From Streptomyces flaveolus (GTDB taxonomy: Bacteria > Actinomycetota > Actinomycetes > Streptomycetales > Streptomycetaceae), in the NCBI RefSeq assembly GCF_000716535.1, contig NZ_JNWV01000037.1:62001-126000 (forward strand): a DNA stretch of 64,000 bases, given 5' to 3'. Made by a program: the position numbers and the translations under genes. Positions 56,794 to 64,000 of the stretch are shown here, piece after piece; position 1 is the stretch's first letter, and every line of letters begins with the position of its first letter. The notes beneath the pieces are model-generated. The model was not told the origin of the DNA and made no database searches. It saw nothing but the letters and a program-made list of their open reading frames with translations.

Positions 56794-57854
56794 GTGGATC
56801 TCGGTCGAAACCTGTCGAGGAGGCGCGCCTCGCAGAGCAGCACCTGGGAGACCGGCTCTCCGCCCTCGTGGACGGAGAGCTGGGTCATGAGACGCGTGAG
56901 CGCGTCCTCGCGCACCTGGCCACCTGCGCCCGCTGCAAGGCGGAGGCGGACGCCCAGCGCGCGCTGAAGAACGTCTTCGCGGAGGCGGCCCCGCCGCCGC
57001 CCTCGGCGAGCTTCCTGGCCCGTCTCCAGGGCCTCCCCGGGGGAGGTGACCTGGACGGCGGCGGCACGCCGTCACCCGGGGGCGGATTCCTCGGCGGCGG
57101 ACCCGCCACCGGACCGTCCGGCGAGTCCGACGTCCCGGGGCCGTTCGGAGTGAGGCGCGGCGAGCGCCTCCCCTTCGGGTACGTGCCCGCCCGCGCACCC
57201 GGCTTCCTCCCGGCCCGCGCGGACCGCGCCGTCCCACCCGAGGACCGCGGCTTCCGCATCCATCCCGTCGGCCGCCCGGACGACGGCCGCTCCGCCTCAC
57301 GCGGGCTGCGGTTCGCCTTCGCCGCCGCCGGCGCGGTGTCGCTGGCGGCGGTCGCCCTCGGCGGCGTCACCACCACGCTCCCCGGCGACCTGACCACGGA
57401 CGCCCGCGGCGGCTCCGGCACGGGCAGCAACGTGACCCCGGCCCGCTCGGCCGGCACCGGCGCGGGCGGAGGCGCGGCCACGCCGGACAGCCAGCGCCGC
57501 CGCCCGGTGGGACCGCTGCTCGCCCAGGGCGGTGCGCTGCCCGGACCGGCCCCGGCCGCACCCACCACCCTGTCCGCGCCGCTGCTGCCCGGGGTGCCGT
57601 CCCTGGCCACCGAGCAGGACCGGGCGGAGCCGGTGCGCGCCGCGACCGCGCCGATGCTGGCCGGTGTGGCCGCCGTCTCCCCGCTCATACGCCGGCTCGA
57701 CGAGACCGTGGCCCTGCCGCTCGCCGACTGGTCCACCACGCCCGGAGTCGCCGGCGCCGGCCTGCTGTCCGCCCCCGTCCCCGACACCACCCCCGCTCCC
57801 TCCGCCTCCCCGGCTTCCCCGGCCGCTCCCGCCGTGCCCCAGCAGTCGCCCTGA
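56790..57854 (+). CDS. rseA: Zinc-binding anti-sigma factor (RseA-like) with a long Pro/Ala-rich outer region
   Basis: GTG start overlapping the sigma stop; 354 residues. The ZAS motif is H42-x3-C46-x2-C49 (HLATCARC), with the upstream H of LVDGELGH. A linker rich in Gly and Pro leads to one membrane helix (about 172-190, [20 protein letters not shown]). The outer 160 residues are Ala/Pro/Thr-rich and end with a Pro/Ser/Ala tail. It should hold the sigma factor inactive at the membrane until released, possibly by proteolysis or zinc loss. It is larger than the mycobacterial RseA, mainly outside the ZAS domain. Confidence 0.9.
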   Translation: MSGSRSKPVEEARLAEQHLGDRLSALVDGELGHETRERVLAHLATCARCKAEADAQRALKNVFAEAAPPPPSASFLARLQGLPGGGDLDGGGTPSPGGGFLGGGPATGPSGESDVPGPFGVRRGERLPFGYVPARAPGFLPARADRAVPPEDRGFRIHPVGRPDDGRSASRGLRFAFAAAGAVSLAAVALGGVTTTLPGDLTTDARGGSGTGSNVTPARSAGTGAGGGAATPDSQRRRPVGPLLAQGGALPGPAPAAPTTLSAPLLPGVPSLATEQDRAEPVRAATAPMLAGVAAVSPLIRRLDETVALPLADWSTTPGVAGAGLLSAPVPDTTPAPSASPASPAAPAVPQQSP

Positions 57855-57986
57855 GCGGCCACTGCGTCCCGGCCCGCGAACCTGGTTGAATCCTGTGAGA
57901 CCGCTCCCGCGGCGACGACCCGGGGGCGGTGGACGACGTTCCATGGCCGCGGCAGCGCGCGGTCGCGGCCCAGCCGTGGGGAGAGC

Positions 57987-59849
57987 ATGAACGAGGGGAA
58001 CCGTGTCGCGTCGGTGGACGGACCGGAGGGGGCGGCGAGGGTGACACCGGCCGACCGGACCCGAGCCCAGGACGCCGTGCCGGTGGCCACCGCATCCGAC
58101 GGCGACTTCGAGCTGGCCGAGCCGACGCGGCCGCCGGCCGACGCGGACGCAGGGGAGACCCCCGGGACGGGTGCGGGCGGCGACGGCGGGGGAGGCGTCC
58201 GGGGAGACGCCGGAGGAGCAGGCACCCCGGGAGACGCCGTGGCGGCGACCGGTGAGACCTCCTGGGCGGCTCCCGCCGAGCGGCCCAGGCCGCTGCACGA
58301 CCCCGACCCGTACAGCACCCCGCCGTACGGCGAACCCGGCCCCTGGGCGCCCGCACCGCCGGTGCAGCATCCGGCGGCGACCCCGGCGCACGGGACGGCC
58401 GTATGCGCGCCGACGGCCGCGCCGATGGCCGCACCACCGGCGCCCGTGCCCATGCTCGCGGCCACGGCGCACGCACCGGCACCCGTGCCGACCGCGACCG
58501 CGCCGCACGTACCCGGCCCCGCACCGGCACCGACCGCCGCCCCGGCACCGGCCGCCCCCGCACCGGCGCCCAGCGCCTCCGTTCCTCACGGCACCGCCCC
58601 CGCCGACCCCGTCCCGCAGGTCGCCGACCCCTGGGGCCGCTACGACCCCTGGGCCGCCGGTTCCGCCCAGGAGCAGGCGTCGGCCCGCGGGCCGCTGCAG
58701 CAGACCGGTGAGGGCGTGCCGACGGAGAAGCAGCGCAAGAGGAGCGCGCGGCGCGTCCTCTTCGCGTGGACCCTGGTCGTCGCCCTGTTCTCCGCGGGCG
58801 TCGGCGGGGTCGCCGGCGCCTATGTCCAGCGGGAGGGCCTCGGCGGCGACGTACGGCTGCCGCAGGCCGGGAGCGTGCCGGCCGGCCGGGCGCCGGACAG
58901 CGTGGCCGGGATCGCGGCCCGCGCCCTGCCCAGCGTGGTCACGCTGCACGTCCGGGGGGCCGACGAGGCGGGCACCGGCACCGGCTTCGTGCTCGACACC
59001 GTGGGGCACATCCTCACCAACAACCACGTGGTCGAGCCCGCGGGGACAGGCGGCGAGATATCCGTGACGTTCAGCACCGGCGACACCGTCAAGGCCAAGG
59101 TCGTCGGCCGGGACAGCGGCTACGACCTCGCCGTGGTCCAGGTGCGCGGGGTCCACGGACTCACCCCGCTGCCGCTCGGCAACTCCGACGACGTCGAGGT
59201 CGGCGACCCGGTCGTCGCCATCGGCGCCCCCTTCGACCTCGCCAACACGGTCACCTCCGGCATCATCAGCGCCAAGGAACGGCCCATCACCGCCGGTGGT
59301 GAGAAGAGCGACGGCAGCGATGTGTCGTACGTCGACGCGCTCCAGACCGACGCGCCCATCAACCCGGGCAACTCCGGCGGTCCGCTGCTCGACTCCCGGG
59401 CGCAGGTCATCGGCATCAACTCCGCCATCCGTTCCGCCGGCAGCGGCTCCGAAGCCGACGGCGGCCAGGCCGGGTCCATCGGTCTCGGCTTCGCCATACC
59501 CGTCAACCAGGCCAAGCGCGTCGCCGAGGAACTGATCAACGACGGCCACGCCACGCACCCTGTGATCGGCGTCACCCTCGACATGGGTTACACCGGCGAC
59601 GGCGCCCGCATCGACAGCCAGAGCGCGGGCGGCGGCCCCGCCGTCCTCCGGGGCGGCCCTGGCGAGCGGGCCGGGCTCAGGGCGGGCGACGTCATCACCG
59701 AGGTCGGCGGAGAGCGCGTCCACAGCGGTGAGGAGCTGATCGTCAAGATCCGCGCCCACCGGCCGGGGGACCGGCTGCGGCTCACGGTCGAGCGCGGCGG
59801 CGGCGAGCGGGAGGTGTCACTCGTGCTGGGCGCGTCGGAGCAGAACTGA
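57987..59849 (+). CDS. htrA: HtrA/DegP-type membrane-anchored serine protease
   Basis: The protein has 620 residues. The first 250 are low-complexity Pro/Ala/Asp-rich, then one membrane helix (about 256-275, FAWTLVVALFSAGVGGVAGA). The trypsin-like domain has catalytic H347 (TNNHVV), D380 (GYDLAVV) and S463 (NPGNSGGP). A single PDZ domain closes the protein (GERAGLRAGDVITEVGGERV). It degrades or refolds damaged proteins outside the membrane. Its place after sigma and anti-sigma genes suggests it is part of that stress response. Confidence 0.95.
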   Translation: MNEGNRVASVDGPEGAARVTPADRTRAQDAVPVATASDGDFELAEPTRPPADADAGETPGTGAGGDGGGGVRGDAGGAGTPGDAVAATGETSWAAPAERPRPLHDPDPYSTPPYGEPGPWAPAPPVQHPAATPAHGTAVCAPTAAPMAAPPAPVPMLAATAHAPAPVPTATAPHVPGPAPAPTAAPAPAAPAPAPSASVPHGTAPADPVPQVADPWGRYDPWAAGSAQEQASARGPLQQTGEGVPTEKQRKRSARRVLFAWTLVVALFSAGVGGVAGAYVQREGLGGDVRLPQAGSVPAGRAPDSVAGIAARALPSVVTLHVRGADEAGTGTGFVLDTVGHILTNNHVVEPAGTGGEISVTFSTGDTVKAKVVGRDSGYDLAVVQVRGVHGLTPLPLGNSDDVEVGDPVVAIGAPFDLANTVTSGIISAKERPITAGGEKSDGSDVSYVDALQTDAPINPGNSGGPLLDSRAQVIGINSAIRSAGSGSEADGGQAGSIGLGFAIPVNQAKRVAEELINDGHATHPVIGVTLDMGYTGDGARIDSQSAGGGPAVLRGGPGERAGLRAGDVITEVGGERVHSGEELIVKIRAHRPGDRLRLTVERGGGEREVSLVLGASEQN

Positions 59850-59933
59850 CACAAGTCTCACCTCGGGACGGTACCGGTCGGACAGGAACGCCGGGTACCG
59901 TTGAGCGACCGAGGACATCGCAAGGAGCGTCAG

Positions 59934-60383
59934 GTGTTCAATGACATAGGACCACTGGAGCTGGTGACGATCGCCGTGCTCGCCGTGCTCGTCTTCGGTC
60001 CGGACAAGCTCCCGAAGGTCATCCAGGACGTGATGCGCACGATCCGGAAGATCCGCGAGTTCTCGGAGAGCGCGAAGCAGGACATCCGTAACGAACTGGG
60101 TCCCGAGTTCAAGGATTTCGAGTTCGAGGATCTCAACCCCAAGACGTTCATCCGTAAGCAGCTCGACAACGACGAGCTGGGGCTCAAGGAGATCCGCAAC
60201 GGGTTCGACCTGAAGAAGGAGATGGCGGAGGTCACGGACGCGGTCCACAGCCGCGACGGTTCGCCCTCCTCGCCCTCCTCCTCGTCGCCCTTGTCGTCGT
60301 CCGGTGGACGCGTCGACATGACCAAGAAGCCCGAGACGCCCGGGGACGACGAGCGCCCGCCCTTCGACGCGGACGCCACGTAA
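59934..60383 (+). CDS. tatB: Sec-independent translocase subunit TatB
   Basis: GTG 59934 has aaggagcgtcag upstream; 149 residues. FNDIGPLELVTIAVLAVLVFGPDKLPK is the TatB membrane helix and hinge; a long amphipathic helix follows (VIQDVMRTIRKIREFSESAKQDIRNEL) and then an acidic, Ser-rich tail. TatB receives Tat substrates with TatC. Position after htrA matches Rv1223-Rv1224. An 8-bp inverted repeat (acggtacc at 59868 and ggtaccgt at 59894) precedes the start. Confidence 0.94.
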   Translation: MFNDIGPLELVTIAVLAVLVFGPDKLPKVIQDVMRTIRKIREFSESAKQDIRNELGPEFKDFEFEDLNPKTFIRKQLDNDELGLKEIRNGFDLKKEMAEVTDAVHSRDGSPSSPSSSSPLSSSGGRVDMTKKPETPGDDERPPFDADAT

Positions 60384-60635
60384 GCGCGTCCACCGGCGCT
60401 CCTCCCTGCCGACACGCGCACGCGTGCGTACGCCGTGCACGTGACGCGTTCCATGACGCACGCCCGTCGCACACGACCTGATCAGGCTGTTCGCGCGACC
60501 CACGCATCCAGCGCCCGCCCTGCCGCCTCCGGCGGTTGTGGATATGCTGCCGAGTTGTTGTGCGGACCGGACACGTACGCCCGAATGGGGGGCGGGTCTC
60601 CCCGGTCCGACGAGAGCGAGGAGGCGTCCGGGCAG
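60384..60635. other. Intergenic region downstream of tatB
   Basis: The region contains a perfect 12-bp palindrome cgcacgcgtgcg (60417-60428). No terminator with T-run and no clear promoter boxes are seen. An in-frame ATG at 60585 could extend the next gene into it. Confidence 0.35.
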
Positions 60636-61301
60636 ATGGAGACGACGAGTCGGGTGGGCGCGAAGGCGCCGGCCGCGGAGGGCGGACAGCAACTCCCCTC
60701 CGCCCGGCGTACGGTCGACGGTTACCTGCGGGCGCCCTTCCCGTGGTACGGGCTCGACGAGGCGTTCACGGGGCCGCGCTGGCTGATGCAGGTCGGCACG
60801 GCCGCCGACGGTGCCGTCGAGCACGGTTCGATCGGGCACGGCGACGAGCCCTCGGTGCGGGCGGAGACCGGCTCCGCCGGCGAGCCCCGGGAGAAGTTCG
60901 CGGTCGTGGTCACCGTCGCCGCGCAGCCGTCCCGGCGGAGCGCCGACGGTACGGGGCTGCTGGAGGCCACGTCGGTGTCCTCGGCGGCATGGCTGGCCGG
61001 GGTGGGGCTGCTGTCGTTCACCTGGCCCGGGCAGATGGACCACAGCCTGCGGGACGACTGGCTGGACCAGCAGACGGAGACGGCGTGGGCCCTGGCCGAC
61101 GACCTGGAGGGCCCGGAGTGGTCCAAGCTGTCCCTTCCCGTGGACGGGGTGGCGGCCTCCTTCCACTACCGCGAGTCCGAGTACGGCTGGGTGCTGGCCG
61201 GCAGCACGGAGGCGGGGGTCCACCTGGGCGCGTACGGGCGGGGGATGAGTGCGTACGGCCTCGGCTTCTCGGTGATCAAGGACATCGCCGCCTACGCCTG
61301 A
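60636..61301 (+). CDS. Conserved-looking soluble protein, unknown function
   Basis: ATG 60636 lies 11 bases after gaggagg and gives 221 residues; ATG 60585 would add 17. No signal or membrane segment is seen. RRTVDGYLRAPFPWYGLDEAFTGPRWLMQVG opens the fold; the rest is mixed strand and helix with several Trp (LSFTWPGQMDHSLRDDWLDQQ) and a Gly/Tyr-rich end (GAYGRGMSAYGLGFSVIKDI). I do not recognise a family. It follows tatB on the same strand at 250 bp. Confidence 0.75.
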   Translation: METTSRVGAKAPAAEGGQQLPSARRTVDGYLRAPFPWYGLDEAFTGPRWLMQVGTAADGAVEHGSIGHGDEPSVRAETGSAGEPREKFAVVVTVAAQPSRRSADGTGLLEATSVSSAAWLAGVGLLSFTWPGQMDHSLRDDWLDQQTETAWALADDLEGPEWSKLSLPVDGVAASFHYRESEYGWVLAGSTEAGVHLGAYGRGMSAYGLGFSVIKDIAAYA

Positions 61302-61345
61302 CGGTTCGGGCCGGGGCGTGCCGCCGCCCGGGCCCGCCCGTCCGT

Positions 61346-63967
61346 TCAGTGGGTCAGGCTCGTGAAGATCGTCACGATGGCCCCGAGCTGGGCCAGGATC
61401 CAGGTGATCCCTACGGACAAGCCGCGTAGCTGGTGGATGGACAGCAGCAGGGCGAAACCGCTGGGCCAGTACTTACGCTCCCTCCGGAACGTCGCCAAGT
61501 CCATCCAGACGCTGGTGAGCGTCAGGATGGCGAGGAGGAGCGCGGCGTACAGGAGGAGCTGGCGGGGGTCCGTGTCCATGAAGTGGATGAGCGCGGCGGC
61601 CAGCACCGCGGGAAAGCCGTAGGCGGCCGTGAGGAGCCAGGCCCGCGCCTGGCTGCGGTGTCCGGGCAGCAGACGCCACAGCGCCCCCAGCGTGAAGCCG
61701 GCGACCGCCCACCCCAGCTGGTAGAGGACCAGGTCCGCGATGAACTCCGGAAGGCCGATGGGGGAGTACAGGGCCTGCTGTCGCGCGTAGGAGTCCTGTG
61801 CCTCGTAGTAGACGAGCAGCGCGGTGGCCGGCGTCCCGAACCAGAAGGCCAGACGCGCCGCGCGAACCGCGTTGGACCACCAGTGTCCTTCCGGTCCCCA
61901 GGCCAGCGCGACGTCCAGCACCGAGATGTGCTCCGGCGGGTCGTCTCCTTCGTACGCGGTGACCACCCACTGGTGCTGCTCGTTCAGTTTCTCTTCCAGC
62001 TGCTCGCAGGTCACTCCGTCGGCGTGACCCTGGTCCAGCAGGTGCATCTGGTGGTTCGCGTTGCGGTACTGGCGGGCCCTCTCCAGCAGTTCGCTCCTGT
62101 CCTGCTCGCCGGCCAGCCGCGTCCTGCGAAAGCTCTCCCCCAGCCGGCTCAGCACGGACCACCGCCGCCCCAGGGCGAGAAGGGCGTACAGGGCGAGGAT
62201 GTTCAGGCCCAGCCAGATGCCGTACAGCGCGCCCGCGCCCGCGAACCTCGCGGCCCGGACGCCGACGAAGAAGGCGAACAGGGAGACGGTCAGCAGGAGA
62301 TCCGGCTTGCTCGGCCCCAGCGGGAACCGCTCGTGTCGCCGGCGGCCGGCTGCCCCGGGCGGTCTGCTGCGGAAGCGCAGCAGAGCCAGCAGGGCGATAC
62401 CTGTCAGCACCCAGCTGTAGGCGAAGAGCCATCTCAGGTCGGTGTAGAAGAAGTTCGCGAACATCTGGCTCAGGGCCGCGTTGTGAGCAGCGGGGTCAGG
62501 TTGCTCGACGAGCCAGTTGACGCGTTTCCACCGTCGTTCGTTCACCCACCAGGCGCACGCGAGGAGTGCCACGGCGACGGCGGCCAGCAGGCTTCCCACG
62601 ACGGCCACGCACCGGACCGGGTCGTCGTCCCAGCACCTGGTCCAGCGTCGCCCCTGGAGCAGTCCTCCCTCGCGTACGAAGCGCCAGGCCCAGGCGGCCA
62701 TCGCGGCCAGCCACAGCCACACGGTCACCAGCCCCAGCAGGGCGAGCCCGAAGCGGCCGAAGGCGGTCGTCGTCTTCGCCCCCAGGCCCGCGGGAAGCCC
62801 GAAGACATCGTGGGCCAGGATCACCAGCAGGCCGGTGCCCGCCACCGCACATGTGGTCGCCGTGACGGCGAGCGCCTGACGATGGCGGCTGTCTGCCGGC
62901 CGGGCCGGCGCGTCCGGGCCGGTGCCGGCCGGGGTCCGTGACGCGCCCAGGCTCCACGGGCGGGCGGCGAAGACCAGGGCCACGCCCGCGGGGATGCACA
63001 GAAGGGCGTGCGACCGGGGGGAGAACCGGCCCTGCGGGACGAACAGGAGCAGTGCCAGAGCGACCCCCGCGCTCAGACCGGCCCACTCCAGCAGCGTGCG
63101 CGTGAAACTGACGTCCTGTCCGGAGCCGCTGTCCGGGGCGTCCGCGGTGGGCCGCCGGGCCTCCTCCGCCGGCGCTGGTCGCCGTGCCGCTCCGGGCCCG
63201 GTGGCCGCCTCGGCGGGCTCGGCACGGAGTGCGGCCACAGCGATCAGGATCGAGGCGCACAGCCACCACGAGGCGATGCCCGCGGTGGCCCAGAGCGACT
63301 GACCGAGCCTCATCGGCAGCAGGCGCTGCCAGGGTGGATCGACCTCCACCTGTACCTCTTCGGGCAGCTTGTTCTTCCACACCAGGTGGTTCTCGGTGGA
63401 GAGCGACGCGTGTTCCACGAGGTCGTTGAAATTGAGGCCGCCCAGATCGACCTCGATCCGCTCCCACCGGACGGTCTGGAGCGTCGGCGGCCACAGGTAG
63501 ATCATCCATGTCCTCCCCGTGGGGATGACCTGCCAAGGACCCACGAGGACGGGATTTTCCGAGGTGATCCAGTTGTAGGCGACGTAGCGCACCGTGACCG
63601 CGGCGTCGGTGGCGGTCACCACCGGGTGGTGGGCGCGCCATTCGTTCCGTGCCCCGGGGGCCTCGTCCCCGAGCAGCAGGCATCGCATCGCCTGGCGGTA
63701 CTGCGGGGACTTCTCACCGAACGTCAGATGCCTGGCGTGCGGCCACTGTCTGGGCACCCGTACCGTCATGTCGGAAGTGAGCCGGGGAGTCGAGCGCTTG
63801 TGCTGCTCCAGCCGCAGGGTGGCGCTGACGGTGCTTCCCCTGAGGCCGTCCGACATGCAGTCGGTACCGGCGTCGCGCTGCCGTGCCTGAGCCGGACCGC
63901 ACCCACCGGCCCATGCCACCAGCACCAGGAGCGGCAGCAACAGCCGCCACCACCGAGTCATCGCCAT
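61346..63967 (-). CDS. Large polytopic membrane protein, unknown function
   Basis: The protein has 873 residues; ATG 63967 or 63961 has agaggtg upstream. A signal-like helix (RWWRLLLPLLVLVAWAGGC) is followed by an extracytoplasmic domain of about 200 residues (ATLRLEQHKRSTPRLTSDMTV, WRAHHPVVTATDAAVTVRY, WERIEVDLGGLNFNDLVEHA). About twelve membrane helices follow, interrupted near residue 635-700 by a cytoplasmic helical segment (RSELLERARQYRNANHQMHLL, CEQLEEKLNEQHQW). It may belong to a Streptomyces-only DUF family; no catalytic motif is evident. It breaks the otherwise conserved order after tatB and may be an accessory gene. Confidence 0.8.
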   Translation of the reverse strand: MAMTRWWRLLLPLLVLVAWAGGCGPAQARQRDAGTDCMSDGLRGSTVSATLRLEQHKRSTPRLTSDMTVRVPRQWPHARHLTFGEKSPQYRQAMRCLLLGDEAPGARNEWRAHHPVVTATDAAVTVRYVAYNWITSENPVLVGPWQVIPTGRTWMIYLWPPTLQTVRWERIEVDLGGLNFNDLVEHASLSTENHLVWKNKLPEEVQVEVDPPWQRLLPMRLGQSLWATAGIASWWLCASILIAVAALRAEPAEAATGPGAARRPAPAEEARRPTADAPDSGSGQDVSFTRTLLEWAGLSAGVALALLLFVPQGRFSPRSHALLCIPAGVALVFAARPWSLGASRTPAGTGPDAPARPADSRHRQALAVTATTCAVAGTGLLVILAHDVFGLPAGLGAKTTTAFGRFGLALLGLVTVWLWLAAMAAWAWRFVREGGLLQGRRWTRCWDDDPVRCVAVVGSLLAAVAVALLACAWWVNERRWKRVNWLVEQPDPAAHNAALSQMFANFFYTDLRWLFAYSWVLTGIALLALLRFRSRPPGAAGRRRHERFPLGPSKPDLLLTVSLFAFFVGVRAARFAGAGALYGIWLGLNILALYALLALGRRWSVLSRLGESFRRTRLAGEQDRSELLERARQYRNANHQMHLLDQGHADGVTCEQLEEKLNEQHQWVVTAYEGDDPPEHISVLDVALAWGPEGHWWSNAVRAARLAFWFGTPATALLVYYEAQDSYARQQALYSPIGLPEFIADLVLYQLGWAVAGFTLGALWRLLPGHRSQARAWLLTAAYGFPAVLAAALIHFMDTDPRQLLLYAALLLAILTLTSVWMDLATFRRERKYWPSGFALLLSIHQLRGLSVGITWILAQLGAIVTIFTSLTH

Positions 63968-64000
63968 AGGGCCGACACCTCTCCATGTCCCCGGCGAATG

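Noticed and set aside
59868..59901. Inverted repeat before tatB as a terminator of htrA
   Set aside because: Only 8-bp arms with an 18-base loop and no T-run; too weak to call, so noted only in the tatB entry.
59885..59902. GGAAC...CGTT before tatB as an ECF promoter
   Set aside because: Spacing between the two elements is only about 9 bp, far from the required 16-18.

Overview
The window is high-GC, gene-dense DNA with GTG/TTG starts, 4-bp start/stop overlaps and perfect GC-rich terminator hairpins. Its gene content (the bldK peptide importer, mycothiol deacetylase MshB, Sdh1-type succinate dehydrogenase, a SpoIIE-type phosphatase) points to the chromosomal core of a Streptomyces. Gene order matches, from memory, the SCO5105-SCO5151 part of S. 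coelicolor. Much of the order is also shared with the M. tuberculosis segment from typA/lpqW through mshB, fdxC-dapC and dapE to LOG-folP2-tagA-sigE-htrA-tatB.

Layout. 1-5 kb: the 3' part of a GAF/PP2C/ATPase regulator, a coiled-coil membrane protein related to the C-terminal half of TPM proteins, and a membrane-anchored TIM-barrel protein. 5-9 kb: an sdhCAB operon led by a small coiled-coil gene. 9-13.5 kb: an LpqW-like solute-binding lipoprotein and typA. 13.5-33 kb: three oligopeptide ABC importers. These are bldKA-E on the + strand, a mirror-image paralogous operon with the same gene order on the - strand, and a third operon of different order on the + strand; a methyltransferase gene lies at the axis of the mirror. 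33-44 kb: an S9 peptidase, mshB and a DUF6113 membrane gene, a VanW/YoaR-like surface protein, an ABC exporter with a DesK/DesR-like two-component system, and a SirB1-like protein. 44-53 kb: a GNAT protein with a repeat tail, ferredoxin, dapC, a small secreted protein, a lytic transglycosylase-like protein, dapE, a LOG-family protein, folP2, a DivIVA-like small protein and tag. 53.7-60.4 kb: enoyl-CoA hydratase, DUF3117, an O-methyltransferase, and an ECF sigma - zinc anti-sigma - HtrA - TatB envelope-stress group. 60.4-64 kb: an unidentified small protein and a large polytopic membrane protein.

The main anomaly is in the two mirror-image ATPase genes at 19033-20024 and 21133-22024. Each has lost one internal block and is frameshifted. 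The blocks are different: one lacks the Walker B region, the other lacks the Q-loop region. Each copy still has the block its partner lost. Either both second ATPases of the two BldK-type importers are pseudogenes, or an inverted repeat has been misassembled here. If the deletions are real, BldK-type importers in this strain must borrow the intact ATPase at 32087-33145, work with one ATPase type, or be inactive.

No tRNA, rRNA, CRISPR array, insertion sequence or prophage was seen.
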